A DNA stretch of 17,951 bases from Lachnospiraceae bacterium (GCA_031262285.1 JAISHZ010000348.1:1-17951), one strand, 5' to 3'. Shown: positions 7,429-15,856, counted from the first letter of the stretch. Numbers and translations are program-made. Notes: generated by a model from the letters alone, not told the origin.

Positions 7429-10400
7429 TCATCCCATGATAAACAGACCGTTTCCGGCAAACTCTTTCCACAAAAACTCTTTATACTGTATCTCAAGCGC
7501 TTCGTAATCACCCAAAGTCTTATTAATCACCATATTATTGATTTGTTCATATCGACTTTGCCATACATTTCCTAAATCATCTGTACGCTGTAATTCTCCG
7601 CTCGCTTGCAAAAGCTGCTTGGTATCGGTGCTCTCTGTTATATAATACTCCAACTTTTCGCCAAAAAAGAGAACAAATTCAAAGGTAAACACACGCCCGA
7701 GTACGCGTTTCATCTCCATCTTTTGATACTCTCCCGCTTCACCCGATTCATGTTTGCGCATGAAATGAATCCGTAGGGAGTGATCTCCCTTGGCGTGATA
7801 CTCTACGATGCTCTTATCCATCATCGGTAACAAAATGCTTTCAAAACCGCGAAGCTTTTTAAAAAAGGGAAGATGGATCCCTTCTTGCATCATATCACGC
7901 AAAAAGACTGAAACTGCATTATAAGCGGGGTGATCTTGCGTTAATTGACGCAATTGTACTTTGGAATCATCAAAAAGCGTAGAAATGTATTTCAAAAAGG
8001 CTAGTTTACATACTTTGTTTACCATTTCGTTACGATGAAACATATGGAGAATTTCGCGGAATATGTATGAATTCGTCTCTTTCTCTTTCGCATAATAATC
8101 ATACGAACATAACGCCAAAAAGGCCTCCTCCACTTGAGAACGAGCTCCCTGTGAGACATAATAACGAAAAACTTCGATCATCGCTTGCGCATTCGCGTGG
8201 GTAAATAAGGTCTGTAAGAGAATACGCTCCGCTATTTTGTAACAGTCTATTTCAAAAGAGTGCGCTGCCGTCCATATGGTATGCATTTCGCGCAAAGGAC
8301 CGGTATAGTAATAGCTCAGATATTGCAGGATATTCGCATCATATTTGCCACTCCGAAAAACGATGATCGCCATCTGCGTGAGTCTTTTGTCTTTGGCGAA
8401 GTCGGTGAGTTGAATTTGACGACTACATAAGCGCAGTAACACTTTCGCGTTTGCAAAGTCCGGTCCAAAAAACGCTATCCACTCATTTGCCAGATCCAAC
8501 TTTTCGCACAAAAGCATATATTTTTGCGCTTCCGCACGCTCCTGTGTATTTAATAACATCGGATCCACTGTATCTAAATACAAATTCAAACTTTTGATAT
8601 CGTCATGTTCATAATAGTATGACATAACTTTGCACATGAGTTCCCCTCGAATGGCGGAGGCAATGGTTGCATCGGCACTTAATGTGACGAATTCCTTCGC
8701 CAGATCGCTTTGCCATGAAAGGGGATCCGGTGTCGTATGATAAAGGTAGAGACCGAATGCTTTGTTGGTCTGCGCAACAGGCTGCACATAAGCAAGAAAG
8801 CGTGTCGTCAAGGAAAGATCTGTACGTGAATAAGAAATACTTGTTCCCCCATATCGGTTCCCTTCTTCATCTTCAAACAAAATCGTTGATTCCGGATCAT
8901 AGAGCGGCAATGTCGCGATGTGATGTTCCACCGGATACTCCGCTACTTTGAGATTACCCGGCTGTGCAATCACGACTTTCTTGATCTTTTCTGCAGGAAT
9001 GTATAGTTCTTGCAAAAAGCATAATTTGGAAATGACATGGGCTGCGTCTTGATCCAACATCTTGGGCGTCAGAAATTCTTCGTATAAAGCGATTAAGTAG
9101 GGAAGTGCGTGATAGGTACTCGAGTAATCTTTCTTGATCTGTTCTTCGACGAAACGTTCTATCCGCTCCTGATAGCTCGCAAACAATTCCGGATTGTCCT
9201 TTCTTTGTCCAAGTACGACCAAATACAAGAAAGCACTATGTTCTACGTCGAGTTGTGTTTGGTAAGAGTAATACAGGAGAACCGATTTGGGTAATGATGG
9301 CTGTAGCGTGCGTCTTGGGATCGCTGTCAGCGTTCCCGGTACTTGCGTCCGTGCGCAAGCCGTCGGGATCGTCGCCATATAGTAATCATAGAGTTTGGTA
9401 ATACGCAGTTCGTTCTCCACACCAAGCCGAAACCATACAAAATAGCAGGTGTCAGTCTTCCCGCCTTTGATGAGCAGACCGCATATCTCCTTTAGCTGAC
9501 GTACATCTTTGCTTATTTCATAACAGATTCGCAAAAGCAAATACAGCTTGGGATTGTACTCTTTGACTCTCCCCGATAGGTACAGAATCTGCTCTTGCAA
9601 TTCTGCGTTAATGGCACCTCTCTTTGCGCCAAATAGTAGTACTTGTAGTTCAAAATCTTCCAATTTGCGCAAAATAGTCGGATTCGCATTCATCATCAAT
9701 AAGGCTTCGCAGTATATAATAGGACTTGTGCACCCCATCGCAATCTGTCGTCCGAGAAACTCCCATTTTTGTGCTTGACTGTGATAAAGGTCTTTTGATA
9801 GATACAAAAGAAGCCAAGCGACATGGTAACAAGTGGGGTCTTTTCTGTAGATTCGCTCCACTTGCGCTGCTACTTTTTCATCATATTCTTCGTCGCTGTC
9901 GATCAGAGTCGTCAGATACAGATAATACGCTTCCAAAGCACCGTTGTCGTCAGATTGTTGTGTCATCAACTGCTTTTCGGAATGTTCGAGCATCCATTTG
10001 GCTTCGTGGTAGCGTTCTTGTGTGATGAGCAATTGTGCAGCAAAAAGCTTGGCTGCCACATCTGTATCATCTAGGGAACGCAGTCTGTCCACATACTGGC
10101 TCGCTTCCTTGATCCATGTCGCCGTGTTCATCTTTTTGAGGCGCATATTTAGATAAGATTCCATTAAGGTCAATAGAATCTTCTTTTCTTCTCGTTTGCC
10201 CGCAGTGGTATAACGCAAGCTACCCTTCCCCGGCAGATCTTTTTGCACGATGATGGTCACGCACAAAGCTTTGCCAAAGAGTTGCATTCGCGGATTGGTC
10301 AGTCGTACTTTGGCGATATTTTTGCCATAGGATAAGAGAGTGCTGTCTATGTAAATCGGTAATCTACAGTAATGTCCCAAGAAGTCGTCTTCCGTCAGAT

Positions 10401-11118
10401 TGCTCTTTTGTACGAACGCAAACTCCCCGTCAACCTCTACTGCCAGATGGGTATATCCCCATCCATTTTTACCGATTGGGATAACGACTTCGGCAACAGC
10501 GGAGGGATTGTCGATTTCATATGTCGTTTGTTCCAGAAGGAATTCCACTTTCCCTTTTTTGTGGATATTGATGAGAAATTCATCCATATTTTGGTCTGAT
10601 CGTTCTCCTGTACACAATCCTCTATATAAGTCAAAATACTGCGTATCATTACCGAAAAATAACGTCGCAAACGCAGGACTATAAAAAAGAGCGAGTGCTT
10701 CCTTCCAATTGCTTTTTGCCAGATTGGCAAAATGAAACAAATTCTTGATGTTTCCAATAGAAGAAGACAGAAGCACTCGCTCCACCTTTACGACAAACGG
10801 CAGCGAGTATTCCCCAAGGTTACTCACCACATAAATGTTTCCTTCCGGCGTTTCCCCTTCCTCTAAATGTTCTGCGTGAAAGCAGTAACGGATTTCTTCT
10901 CTTGTGCCGGAAAATTTCTTGGTCAATAGCTCCATCCGCGTGTCCGTGGACAGACAGTACCCCGTCGTTAGTTGACCGGGCGGAGAACTGATGAAAAAAG
11001 ATCCCTCATAGGAATCGCCGCCAATCACATTCAGTTCCAAGGTGGCGCAAGAAAAATCCAAAGTTCCGGCTTCGTAGCCGTAAGTGCCGTCCAGAATATG
11101 GTTGATTACATCTTGCAT
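7429..11118 (-). CDS. Large DUF5717-type protein (beta domain, long helical repeat, beta C-terminus)
   Basis: This 1229-residue protein has no signal peptide or membrane segment. The N-terminus (about 19-115) reads as an Ig-like beta sandwich: alternating strands with GGDSYEGSFFISS and LGEYSLPFVVKVE. It leads into SSSIGNIKNLFHFANLAKSNW (118-138), a signature I recognise from DUF5717 proteins. Most of the protein is then tandem amphipathic helices of TPR/alpha-solenoid type. The last ~155 residues become beta-rich (KSIVEYHAKGDHSLRIHFM, then VFTFEFVLFFGEKLEYYI). The ATG at 11116-11118 is preceded by GGAGG; the ATG ten codons upstream lacks a good site. It is the first gene of the operon. The architecture suggests a large protein-interaction scaffold; the function is unknown. 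Confidence 0.85.
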   Translation of the reverse strand: MQDVINHILDGTYGYEAGTLDFSCATLELNVIGGDSYEGSFFISSPPGQLTTGYCLSTDTRMELLTKKFSGTREEIRYCFHAEHLEEGETPEGNIYVVSNLGEYSLPFVVKVERVLLSSSIGNIKNLFHFANLAKSNWKEALALFYSPAFATLFFGNDTQYFDLYRGLCTGERSDQNMDEFLINIHKKGKVEFLLEQTTYEIDNPSAVAEVVIPIGKNGWGYTHLAVEVDGEFAFVQKSNLTEDDFLGHYCRLPIYIDSTLLSYGKNIAKVRLTNPRMQLFGKALCVTIIVQKDLPGKGSLRYTTAGKREEKKILLTLMESYLNMRLKKMNTATWIKEASQYVDRLRSLDDTDVAAKLFAAQLLITQERYHEAKWMLEHSEKQLMTQQSDDNGALEAYYLYLTTLIDSDEEYDEKVAAQVERIYRKDPTCYHVAWLLLYLSKDLYHSQAQKWEFLGRQIAMGCTSPIIYCEALLMMNANPTILRKLEDFELQVLLFGAKRGAINAELQEQILYLSGRVKEYNPKLYLLLRICYEISKDVRQLKEICGLLIKGGKTDTCYFVWFRLGVENELRITKLYDYYMATIPTACARTQVPGTLTAIPRRTLQPSLPKSVLLYYSYQTQLDVEHSAFLYLVVLGQRKDNPELFASYQERIERFVEEQIKKDYSSTYHALPYLIALYEEFLTPKMLDQDAAHVISKLCFLQELYIPAEKIKKVVIAQPGNLKVAEYPVEHHIATLPLYDPESTILFEDEEGNRYGGTSISYSRTDLSLTTRFLAYVQPVAQTNKAFGLYLYHTTPDPLSWQSDLAKEFVTLSADATIASAIRGELMCKVMSYYYEHDDIKSLNLYLDTVDPMLLNTQERAEAQKYMLLCEKLDLANEWIAFFGPDFANAKVLLRLCSRQIQLTDFAKDKRLTQMAIIVFRSGKYDANILQYLSYYYTGPLREMHTIWTAAHSFEIDCYKIAERILLQTLFTHANAQAMIEVFRYYVSQGARSQVEEAFLALCSYDYYAKEKETNSYIFREILHMFHRNEMVNKVCKLAFLKYISTLFDDSKVQLRQLTQDHPAYNAVSVFLRDMMQEGIHLPFFKKLRGFESILLPMMDKSIVEYHAKGDHSLRIHFMRKHESGEAGEYQKMEMKRVLGRVFTFEFVLFFGEKLEYYITESTDTKQLLQASGELQRTDDLGNVWQSRYEQINNMVINKTLGDYEALEIQYKEFLWKEFAGNGLFIMG

Positions 11119-11168
11119 GCCCACCCTCCGCACAAGGTATTCCTGCATTCATTGTCTGTTTTAGAAGC

Positions 11169-11197
11169 AGTATAGCAGATTTTGGTGGGGTGGGCAA
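11169..11197 (-). promoter_or_regulatory. Promoter of the four-gene DUF5717/DUF5716 operon
   Basis: On the minus strand, TTGCCC (-35, 11192-11197) and TATACT (-10, 11169-11174) are separated by exactly 17 bp. It lies in the 85-nt gap between the hydrolase stop codon and the DUF5717-type start, giving a leader of about 45 nt. All four downstream genes follow with short gaps (22, 25 and 60 nt), which supports one transcript. Confidence 0.7.
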
Positions 11198-11203
11198 TAC
11201 TGA

Positions 11204-11839
11204 CTACGCGCTTTTGGGAACCATCGCATTCGCATATTCGAGGCCAAGTCCATAAGCACCGCCGTGCTGCTGCAAGAGCGTTGTGACCGCTTGGTAGGTC
11301 TCTTGATTCGCCCAGTCTCGTTGCAATTCCAAGGTAAGTGCCTGCCACGTGACCGGCTTCACACCGGCTTGTATCATTCTCTGCATAGCCATTTGGTGCG
11401 CTTGCTTAGTGCTTCCGGCGGAAGCGTCTGCTACACAATATACTTCATAACCGTCTTCAATTGCGGACAATGCGGGTAATGTGACGCATACTTCTGTCCA
11501 CAATCCTGCTATGATCAGTTTTTTTCTGCCTGTCTGTTGAACTGCTCTTTTGAAATTCATATCTTCCCACGCATTGAGGGATGTTCGATCAATCGGCATG
11601 ATCTTCGGATGAACCGACTGTACCATACTCACAAGAGGTCCTGAAAACTGTCTGGCTTCAACGGTACTTAATACAATCGGAATATCAAATACCTTTGCGG
11701 TTTTGGCAAGAGCGGTTACGGCATTTAATACGGAAGTACGGCAATCACTTTCCACGCCAAAAAACATCTGCGGCTCATGATCAATTAACAATATCGCGAC
11801 CTGTGTGGGGTCAAGTAAGGATTTGGAATACCCTCTCAT
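11204..11839 (-). CDS. Isochorismatase-family cysteine hydrolase, YcaC-like
   Basis: This 211-residue cytosolic enzyme has the isochorismatase/nicotinamidase fold. The catalytic Asp20 is in LLIDHEP and the nucleophile Cys118 is in GLWTEVCVTLPALSAIEDGY, a motif typical of the YcaC-like branch. TSLNAWED (86-93) and a preceding Arg85 lie in the region where the third, basic active-site residue is expected. YcaC-like enzymes are amidohydrolase-like and their physiological substrate is generally unknown. The ATG at 11837-11839 follows AAAGGAG; a longer reading of the frame would run through the upstream hairpin. It follows the small Asn-rich ORF, with a strong hairpin in the gap. It is probably not part of the DUF5717 operon, which has its own promoter. 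Confidence 0.9.
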   Translation of the reverse strand: MRGYSKSLLDPTQVAILLIDHEPQMFFGVESDCRTSVLNAVTALAKTAKVFDIPIVLSTVEARQFSGPLVSMVQSVHPKIMPIDRTSLNAWEDMNFKRAVQQTGRKKLIIAGLWTEVCVTLPALSAIEDGYEVYCVADASAGSTKQAHQMAMQRMIQAGVKPVTWQALTLELQRDWANQETYQAVTTLLQQHGGAYGLGLEYANAMVPKSA

Positions 11840-11855
11840 GAATGCTCCTTTCGTT

Positions 11856-11896
11856 ACAAGCAGCCACCTGCCTGCAAAGGCAAAGTGGCTGCTTGT
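11856..11896 (-). terminator. Stem-loop with nested inner hairpin between the small ORF and the hydrolase gene
   Basis: A 12-bp stem (11856-11867 with 11885-11896) closes over 17 nt, within which GCCT and AGGC can form a small inner hairpin. It follows the small ORF stop and ends just before the hydrolase ribosome-binding site. The downstream T content is poor (TTGTAACG). It may be a weak terminator or attenuator, or an mRNA-stabilising structure. Confidence 0.5.
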
Positions 11897-11913
11897 CAAT
11901 CTGTGTTTTCGTC

Positions 11914-12057
11914 TTAATTTTCGTTTTTGGAACAGTTTTTGCTCTGATTCTGATTCTTGTTCTGACTAGACTGATTGTTTTTGTTGCTGTTCTGACTCGG
12001 ACTGCAGTCTGTAGAGCCACTTTTGGACTTGTTGTCGTAATTTTGGTTGTTAGCCAT
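11914..12057 (-). CDS. Small Asn/Ser/Lys/Gln-rich protein, 47 residues
   Basis: The ATG (12055-12057) is preceded by a near-perfect AGGAGGAG ribosome-binding site (12064-12071), which makes this a convincing small gene. The protein starts MANNQNYDNKSKSGSTDC and is low-complexity, with almost no hydrophobic residues and two cysteines (18 and 42). Similar tiny hydrophilic proteins occur in Clostridia and are sometimes suspected of being spore-associated; I have no motif to confirm that. It would be intrinsically disordered. A strong stem-loop follows the stop codon. Confidence 0.72.
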   Translation of the reverse strand: MANNQNYDNKSKSGSTDCSPSQNSNKNNQSSQNKNQNQSKNCSKNEN

Positions 12058-12158
12058 TTCAAACTCCTCCTATAGGTTGTTTTTGTTTACAGGAGTAGTT
12101 TTCGCATATTTTTCCGAATTATGCAGCATTTTTCAGTGACTTTAGTACTATTTTCGCT

Positions 12159-12590
12159 TCATTTTCGCAAGATCCGATTGATGTACACAATCAGTACCAA
12201 CAGCAAGAGGATCGGCAATATGATCCGGAAAACGGAAAATGCAAATCGAAAGAACACGTAAAGAAGCAATACTTGTAAAGGGAGCCAAATCCAAAGAGGA
12301 AAACGGGTATTTGTCCGTTTCTTCTTTTGAAAATTTTTATGAAAATCCGGTTCGTCGCTACGTGCTTTTTCATAAAATGTCTTTTGATGAAAATCCACTT
12401 TCTGCGTATCAATGATGGTTCTGGCAAGAAGTCTGGGATCCCCCAATTCTTCCAAGACTTCTTTTTGTGTTTTCCCTGCTTTTACTTGATCGTGAATGTA
12501 TTCTTCATAATACCGAATATTCTCGTGAATCAGTTTTGACGGAATCGCTCCGTTTAAGGCAACACGTAATTGATCAATGAACTCTTTCAC
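12159..12590 (-). CDS. HAAS/DUF1700-like membrane protein
   Basis: This is a 143-residue protein. The GTG start (12588-12590) directly follows AAGGAGGGAGGC. An ATG ten codons upstream is in frame, but its codons are made up of the ribosome-binding site itself. The N-terminal half (KEFIDQLRVALNGAIP, then IRYYEEYIHDQVKAGKTQKE and VLEELGDPRLLARTII) is the helical HAAS domain of DUF1700-type proteins. The C-terminal half holds two hydrophobic segments (about residues 96-115 and 119-137). HAAS proteins usually sit beside a PadR-type repressor and take part in signalling or membrane stress; no PadR gene is present here. It lies 88 nt downstream of the phosphorylase gene. Confidence 0.82.
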   Translation of the reverse strand: MKEFIDQLRVALNGAIPSKLIHENIRYYEEYIHDQVKAGKTQKEVLEELGDPRLLARTIIDTQKVDFHQKTFYEKARSDEPDFHKNFQKKKRTNTRFPLWIWLPLQVLLLYVFFRFAFSVFRIILPILLLLVLIVYINRILRK

Positions 12591-12614
12591 GCCTCCCTCC
12601 TTTTTGTTCTTTCG

Positions 12615-12634
12615 CCGCACAAATCACAGTGCGG
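12615..12634. other. Short inverted repeat between the phosphorylase and HAAS genes
   Basis: CCGCAC (12615-12620) pairs with GTGCGG (12629-12634) across an 8-nt loop. There is no T-run, so termination between the two genes is uncertain and co-transcription is possible. Confidence 0.3.
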
Positions 12635-12678
12635 ATGAATAAGTGGCTTTGTCAGAGAACGAATCCTTCGCTCGCGTT

Positions 12679-15111
12679 TTACATAACTACTTCAACATGG
12701 ACGATGGTTTTCGTCTCATCAAACGGGGCGACATTGCCCTGTATCGGTACACCGTCCACCTTCATGGACGTAACACCGGATTCCTTGCCGGAAGGATTGC
12801 TCACCGATATCTGATATTCGACTCCTCGGAATGAGCGCGTCACGGTGTAGTCGCCAAAATCTTTGGGCAGACAGGGGTTGATTTGCAATCCCGCGTGTGT
12901 GGGTGTGATACCCAAGAGATATTGCGATATATTGACAAATGTCCAAGCAGCAGTTCCGGTCAACCAACTATTTTTGGCTTCCCCATGACGAGGAGCATCC
13001 TTTCCTGCCACCATTTGCGAATAAACATACGGTTCCGTGCGGTGAATCTCACTGATTTCTTCCAAATAAGAAGGACACGTCTTTTGATAGATCTCAAAAG
13101 CACGACTCCCTCTACCCAAGACCGTTTCGGCAATCGACACCCACGGATTGTTGTGACAAAAGATTCCTGCGTTTTCTTTATAACCGGGCGGGTAAGAGGT
13201 AACCTCTCCAAGCTCTACATGATAACGAGTATAAGCAGGTTGCAGCAGCATGATTCCGTATTGGGTATCCAAGCGTTCTTTCACGGAGTCCAAAGCACGC
13301 TTTGCCAAGCCTTGGCTCACACCGACACCCGCCATCACGCAAAATCCTTGTGGTTCGATAAAGATCTGCCCTTCCTCACACTCTTTGGATCCTACTTTGT
13401 GACCATATGCATCATATGCTCTCAAAAACCATTCGCCGTCCCAACCGCTTCTTAGGATCGCCTCGTCCATCAAGCGAACTTCCTTGCGCGCACGCGTTGC
13501 TTCCTCGTGATCACCTATCCGTTCGCTCAGCAGCGCGTACTCCTCCCCATACTTGACAAACATCCCCGCGATAAAGACAGACTCTGCAACCGGTCCTTCA
13601 CTAGGTCCGAATGTCTGGAAGGATTCCCCCGGTTCTTCCGAGAAGCAATTGAGATTCAAACAATCATTCCAATCTGCTCTGCCGATGAGCGGGAGATCAT
13701 GAGGTCCTTTATGCGTCACGATATATTCGAATGAACGGTGCAAGTGCTCCATGAGCGGCACTGCTTTGGTCACATCGCTGTCAAAGGGTACCATCTCCTC
13801 CAAAATCGAAAAATCACCCGTTTCACGAATATAGGCGCTTGTCCCGGCGATCAGCCAAAGAGGATCATCATTGAATCCACCGCCGATATCCGCGTTTCCC
13901 TTTTTGGTCAGCGGTTGGTATTGATGATAAGCACTCCCATCTTCAAACTGTGTACTGGCGATATCCAGTATCCTCTCCCGCGCTCGATCCGGGATTAAAT
14001 GCACGAAACCGAGCAAGTCTTGGCAAGAGTCACGAAATCCCATCCCTCTGCCGATACCTGATTCATAATAAGATGCAGAACGCGACATATTAAATGTCAC
14101 CATGCATTGATATTGATTCCACACATTCACCATGCGATTGACATGATCGTTCTTTGAAGATATCCGATATTTTGACAACAAACTTTCCCAATACTTTTGC
14201 AACCGTGCAAATGCTTGCGCAATATCTGTGTCCGTCCGATACCTCGAAAGCAATTCGGTGGCAGGCTTTTTATTGATCACATCCTGCGCTTCCCATTTAT
14301 TTGATCTGTCATTTTCTACATAAGCCAACACAAAAATGAAAGTCTTCGTTTCTCCAGGTGCCAGTGACATAGAGATATGATGAGAAGCGATCGGCGACCA
14401 ACCGCTTGCAAGTGTATTGGAGAGTTTTCCTTTTTTGACTGCTGTAGGCGTATCAAACCCTTCGTAGGCACCCAAAAAAGCTTCCCTATCCGTTTCAAAC
14501 CCATCTACTGTTGTATTTACCGAAAAGACCGCATAATGATCGCGACGTTCCCGATATTCTGTCTTATGATAGATATCGCTGCCGCATACTTCCACTTCTC
14601 CTGTGCTGTAATTGCGTTGGAAATTCTTCATATCGTCGTCAGCGTTCCACAAGCACCATTCCACGAAGGAAAAAAGAGAAATCGACTTTTCCGTGGTTCC
14701 TTGATTGGTTAGGGAAAGCTGCGTGACTTCGCAATTGTCGTCCATCGGAACAAATTGAAGGATCGCCGCTTCCAATCCATCTTTGGAGGAGCGAAAACGA
14801 CTGTAACCCAACCCATGGCGGCATTCAAATGTGTCCAGTTTCGTTCGCGTCGGTTGCCAAGTCGGATTCCAGATCGAATCTCCCTCTTTGAGGTAAAAAT
14901 ATTTTCCTCCGCAATCAGTCGGTATCGAGTTGTACCGGTACCGTGTCAAGCGAAGTAATTTCGCATCTTTATAGAAGGAATATCCGCCTCCCGTATTGGA
15001 TAAAATCGAAAAAAAGTCTTTGTTCCCCAAGTAGTTCATCCACGGAAGTGGTGTCTTGGGAGTGGTAATCACGTATTCCTTCGCGGCATCGTCAAAATAT
15101 CCAAATTTCAT
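12679..15111 (-). CDS. Cellobiose phosphorylase (GH94)
   Basis: This 810-residue cytosolic enzyme splits cellobiose with phosphate into glucose 1-phosphate and glucose, saving one ATP relative to hydrolysis. It lacks a signal peptide. The N-terminal beta domain opens [20 protein letters not shown] and contains [31 protein letters not shown]. The (alpha/alpha)6-barrel carries [13 protein letters not shown] and [15 protein letters not shown] (477-491), where D483 is the expected general acid. The DCLNLNCFS context and total length match cellobiose phosphorylase better than cellodextrin or chitobiose phosphorylase. The ATG (15109-15111) follows GGGAG; the frame extends 8 codons further but without a site. 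It has its own promoter and a structured leader (copy B). Confidence 0.93.
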   Translation of the reverse strand: MKFGYFDDAAKEYVITTPKTPLPWMNYLGNKDFFSILSNTGGGYSFYKDAKLLRLTRYRYNSIPTDCGGKYFYLKEGDSIWNPTWQPTRTKLDTFECRHGLGYSRFRSSKDGLEAAILQFVPMDDNCEVTQLSLTNQGTTEKSISLFSFVEWCLWNADDDMKNFQRNYSTGEVEVCGSDIYHKTEYRERRDHYAVFSVNTTVDGFETDREAFLGAYEGFDTPTAVKKGKLSNTLASGWSPIASHHISMSLAPGETKTFIFVLAYVENDRSNKWEAQDVINKKPATELLSRYRTDTDIAQAFARLQKYWESLLSKYRISSKNDHVNRMVNVWNQYQCMVTFNMSRSASYYESGIGRGMGFRDSCQDLLGFVHLIPDRARERILDIASTQFEDGSAYHQYQPLTKKGNADIGGGFNDDPLWLIAGTSAYIRETGDFSILEEMVPFDSDVTKAVPLMEHLHRSFEYIVTHKGPHDLPLIGRADWNDCLNLNCFSEEPGESFQTFGPSEGPVAESVFIAGMFVKYGEEYALLSERIGDHEEATRARKEVRLMDEAILRSGWDGEWFLRAYDAYGHKVGSKECEEGQIFIEPQGFCVMAGVGVSQGLAKRALDSVKERLDTQYGIMLLQPAYTRYHVELGEVTSYPPGYKENAGIFCHNNPWVSIAETVLGRGSRAFEIYQKTCPSYLEEISEIHRTEPYVYSQMVAGKDAPRHGEAKNSWLTGTAAWTFVNISQYLLGITPTHAGLQINPCLPKDFGDYTVTRSFRGVEYQISVSNPSGKESGVTSMKVDGVPIQGNVAPFDETKTIVHVEVVM

Positions 15112-15117
15112 CGTTTG

Positions 15118-15197
15118 CTCCCGTCTGCGCGCCAATGGCGCGCGTACAAATCAAGGCGTTTGAAAGTTCATTTACTTTCAAACTTGCGGTCTCCTTT
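15118..15197 (-). promoter_or_regulatory. Leader element, copy B, before cellobiose phosphorylase
   Basis: On the minus strand the order is: an early Shine-Dalgarno AAAGGAGA (15190-15197); hairpin 1, GTTTGAAAGT/ACTTTCAAAC (15174-15183 with 15158-15167, 10 bp, 6-nt loop); the linker GCCTTGATT; hairpin 2, GCGCGCC/GGCGCGC (15127-15143, 7 bp, 3-nt loop); then the gene's own GGGAG (15118-15122). A TTG at 15179-15181, eight bases after the early Shine-Dalgarno, opens a 29-codon frame that overlaps the phosphorylase start and stops at 15092. Copy C has the same layout. Regulation by folding or translational coupling is inferred. Confidence 0.65.
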
Positions 15198-15244
15198 ACA
15201 AGATTGTATCGTTGTGCTTTTGGGTTCCTGTTGAGTACATTCGC

Positions 15245-15273
15245 ATTATACCGATTTGATTGATGAATGGCAA
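15245..15273 (-). promoter_or_regulatory. Promoter of cellobiose phosphorylase
   Basis: On the minus strand, TTGCCA (-35, 15268-15273) and consensus TATAAT (-10, 15245-15250) are separated by exactly 17 bp. Transcription would start near 15238, placing the whole leader element within a 5' untranslated region of about 125 nt. Confidence 0.78.
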
Positions 15274-15348
15274 CGCAAATAATTGTGAGAATCCTTGTAA
15301 CGGAGATGTCGTTACAATTCACGGGTTCGCTGATCTACACTTAAAAGC

Positions 15349-15414
15349 GGTGTATCCCGGACGAACCAGGGGGGCAGTCCTCTACGTCAAGGACGGTGTA
15401 TCCCGGACGAACCA
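15349..15414 (+). repeat. 20-bp direct repeat inside the foldback element
   Basis: GGTGTATCCCGGACGAACCA occurs identically at 15349-15368 and 15395-15414, a period of 46 bp. This left segment has no counterpart in the right half of the element, so the foldback is asymmetric, possibly from a local duplication. Confidence 0.85.
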
Positions 15415-15476
15415 AAGAGAGTAGGGGACAGTTTTGGGTGTTAGACTCTCTGGGCGTTCCGATGAGCCCGAGCAGC

Positions 15477-15508
15477 AAAAATGAGCGCACAAGCAAGCGC
15501 TCATTTTT
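15477..15508. terminator. Bidirectional terminator-like hairpin at the centre of the foldback element
   Basis: AAAAATGAGCGC (15477-15488) pairs perfectly with GCGCTCATTTTT (15497-15508) over an 8-nt loop. The A-run before and T-run after the GC-containing stem give terminator form on both strands. It would stop transcription leaving the 495-aa gene. Confidence 0.6.
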
Positions 15509-15856
15509 ACTTGGTCTCATCTCCACAGAACGTATAACACCCAAAACTGTCCCCTACTCTCTTCGGTTCTGTGCATTGAGAAGCGCTAAACGTAATCTCT
15601 GAACCCATGAATTGTAACCACCCTAGTATAAACGTTTTCAATTATCTTTCTGTTTCCGCTCAAAACGCTTGAGCGTATTACCGTGATACGGTCAACTTAT
15701 AACTTTAAGTTAATTAAATTCATTCATACTAGTATAACGTCTTTGAATTAGCTGGACTAATATCGAATCATATGATGGAGCAACAACGCATATGAATATG
15801 CAGTCTTCAGATATCTTTGGTTTTGTATGAAGTCCAGATAATTGCAAATCTCTGTA

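Larger units (their letters stand above)
15311..15618. mobile_element. Foldback / MITE-like REP element, copy 1 (308 bp)
   Basis: The ends are inverted repeats: 15311-15328 (GTTACAATTCACGGGTTC) and 15601-15618 match at 17 of 18 positions. Inside is a perfect 28-bp inverted repeat (15416-15443 with 15535-15562) containing GTAGGGGACAG. A central 12-bp hairpin and a 20-bp direct repeat complete it. There is no coding capacity and no clear target duplication. A second, truncated, inverted copy begins at 17850. Non-coding elements of this type are moved in trans by a transposase; GTAG at a hairpin base recalls REP sequences used by Y1 (RAYT) transposases, which is inference. Between this element and the 495-aa gene (15619-15856) I see only short AT-rich dyads. 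Confidence 0.72.

Noticed and set aside
7407..7511. 35-codon N-terminal extension of the DUF5716-type protein
   Set aside because: It overlaps the end of the preceding gene by 83 bp and has no ribosome-binding site. The internal ATG at 7404-7406 follows AAAGGAG and begins right before the conserved DIGETT motif.
11840..11899. 20-codon N-terminal extension of the YcaC-like hydrolase
   Set aside because: The codons are made up of the stem-loop and the ribosome-binding site; the family fold starts after the internal ATG.
11894..11899. Perfect TTGACA -35 hexamer on the minus strand before the hydrolase gene
   Set aside because: No acceptable -10 lies 16-18 bp downstream, and the hexamer is partly inside a stem-loop arm.
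12883..13455. Plus-strand open frame of 190 codons inside the phosphorylase gene
   Set aside because: It is antisense to conserved GH94 coding sequence; such long shadow frames are common opposite biased codons.
15349..15414. Two-unit repeat considered as a CRISPR remnant
   Set aside because: There are only two units with a 26-bp gap inside a foldback element, no cas genes and no further units.
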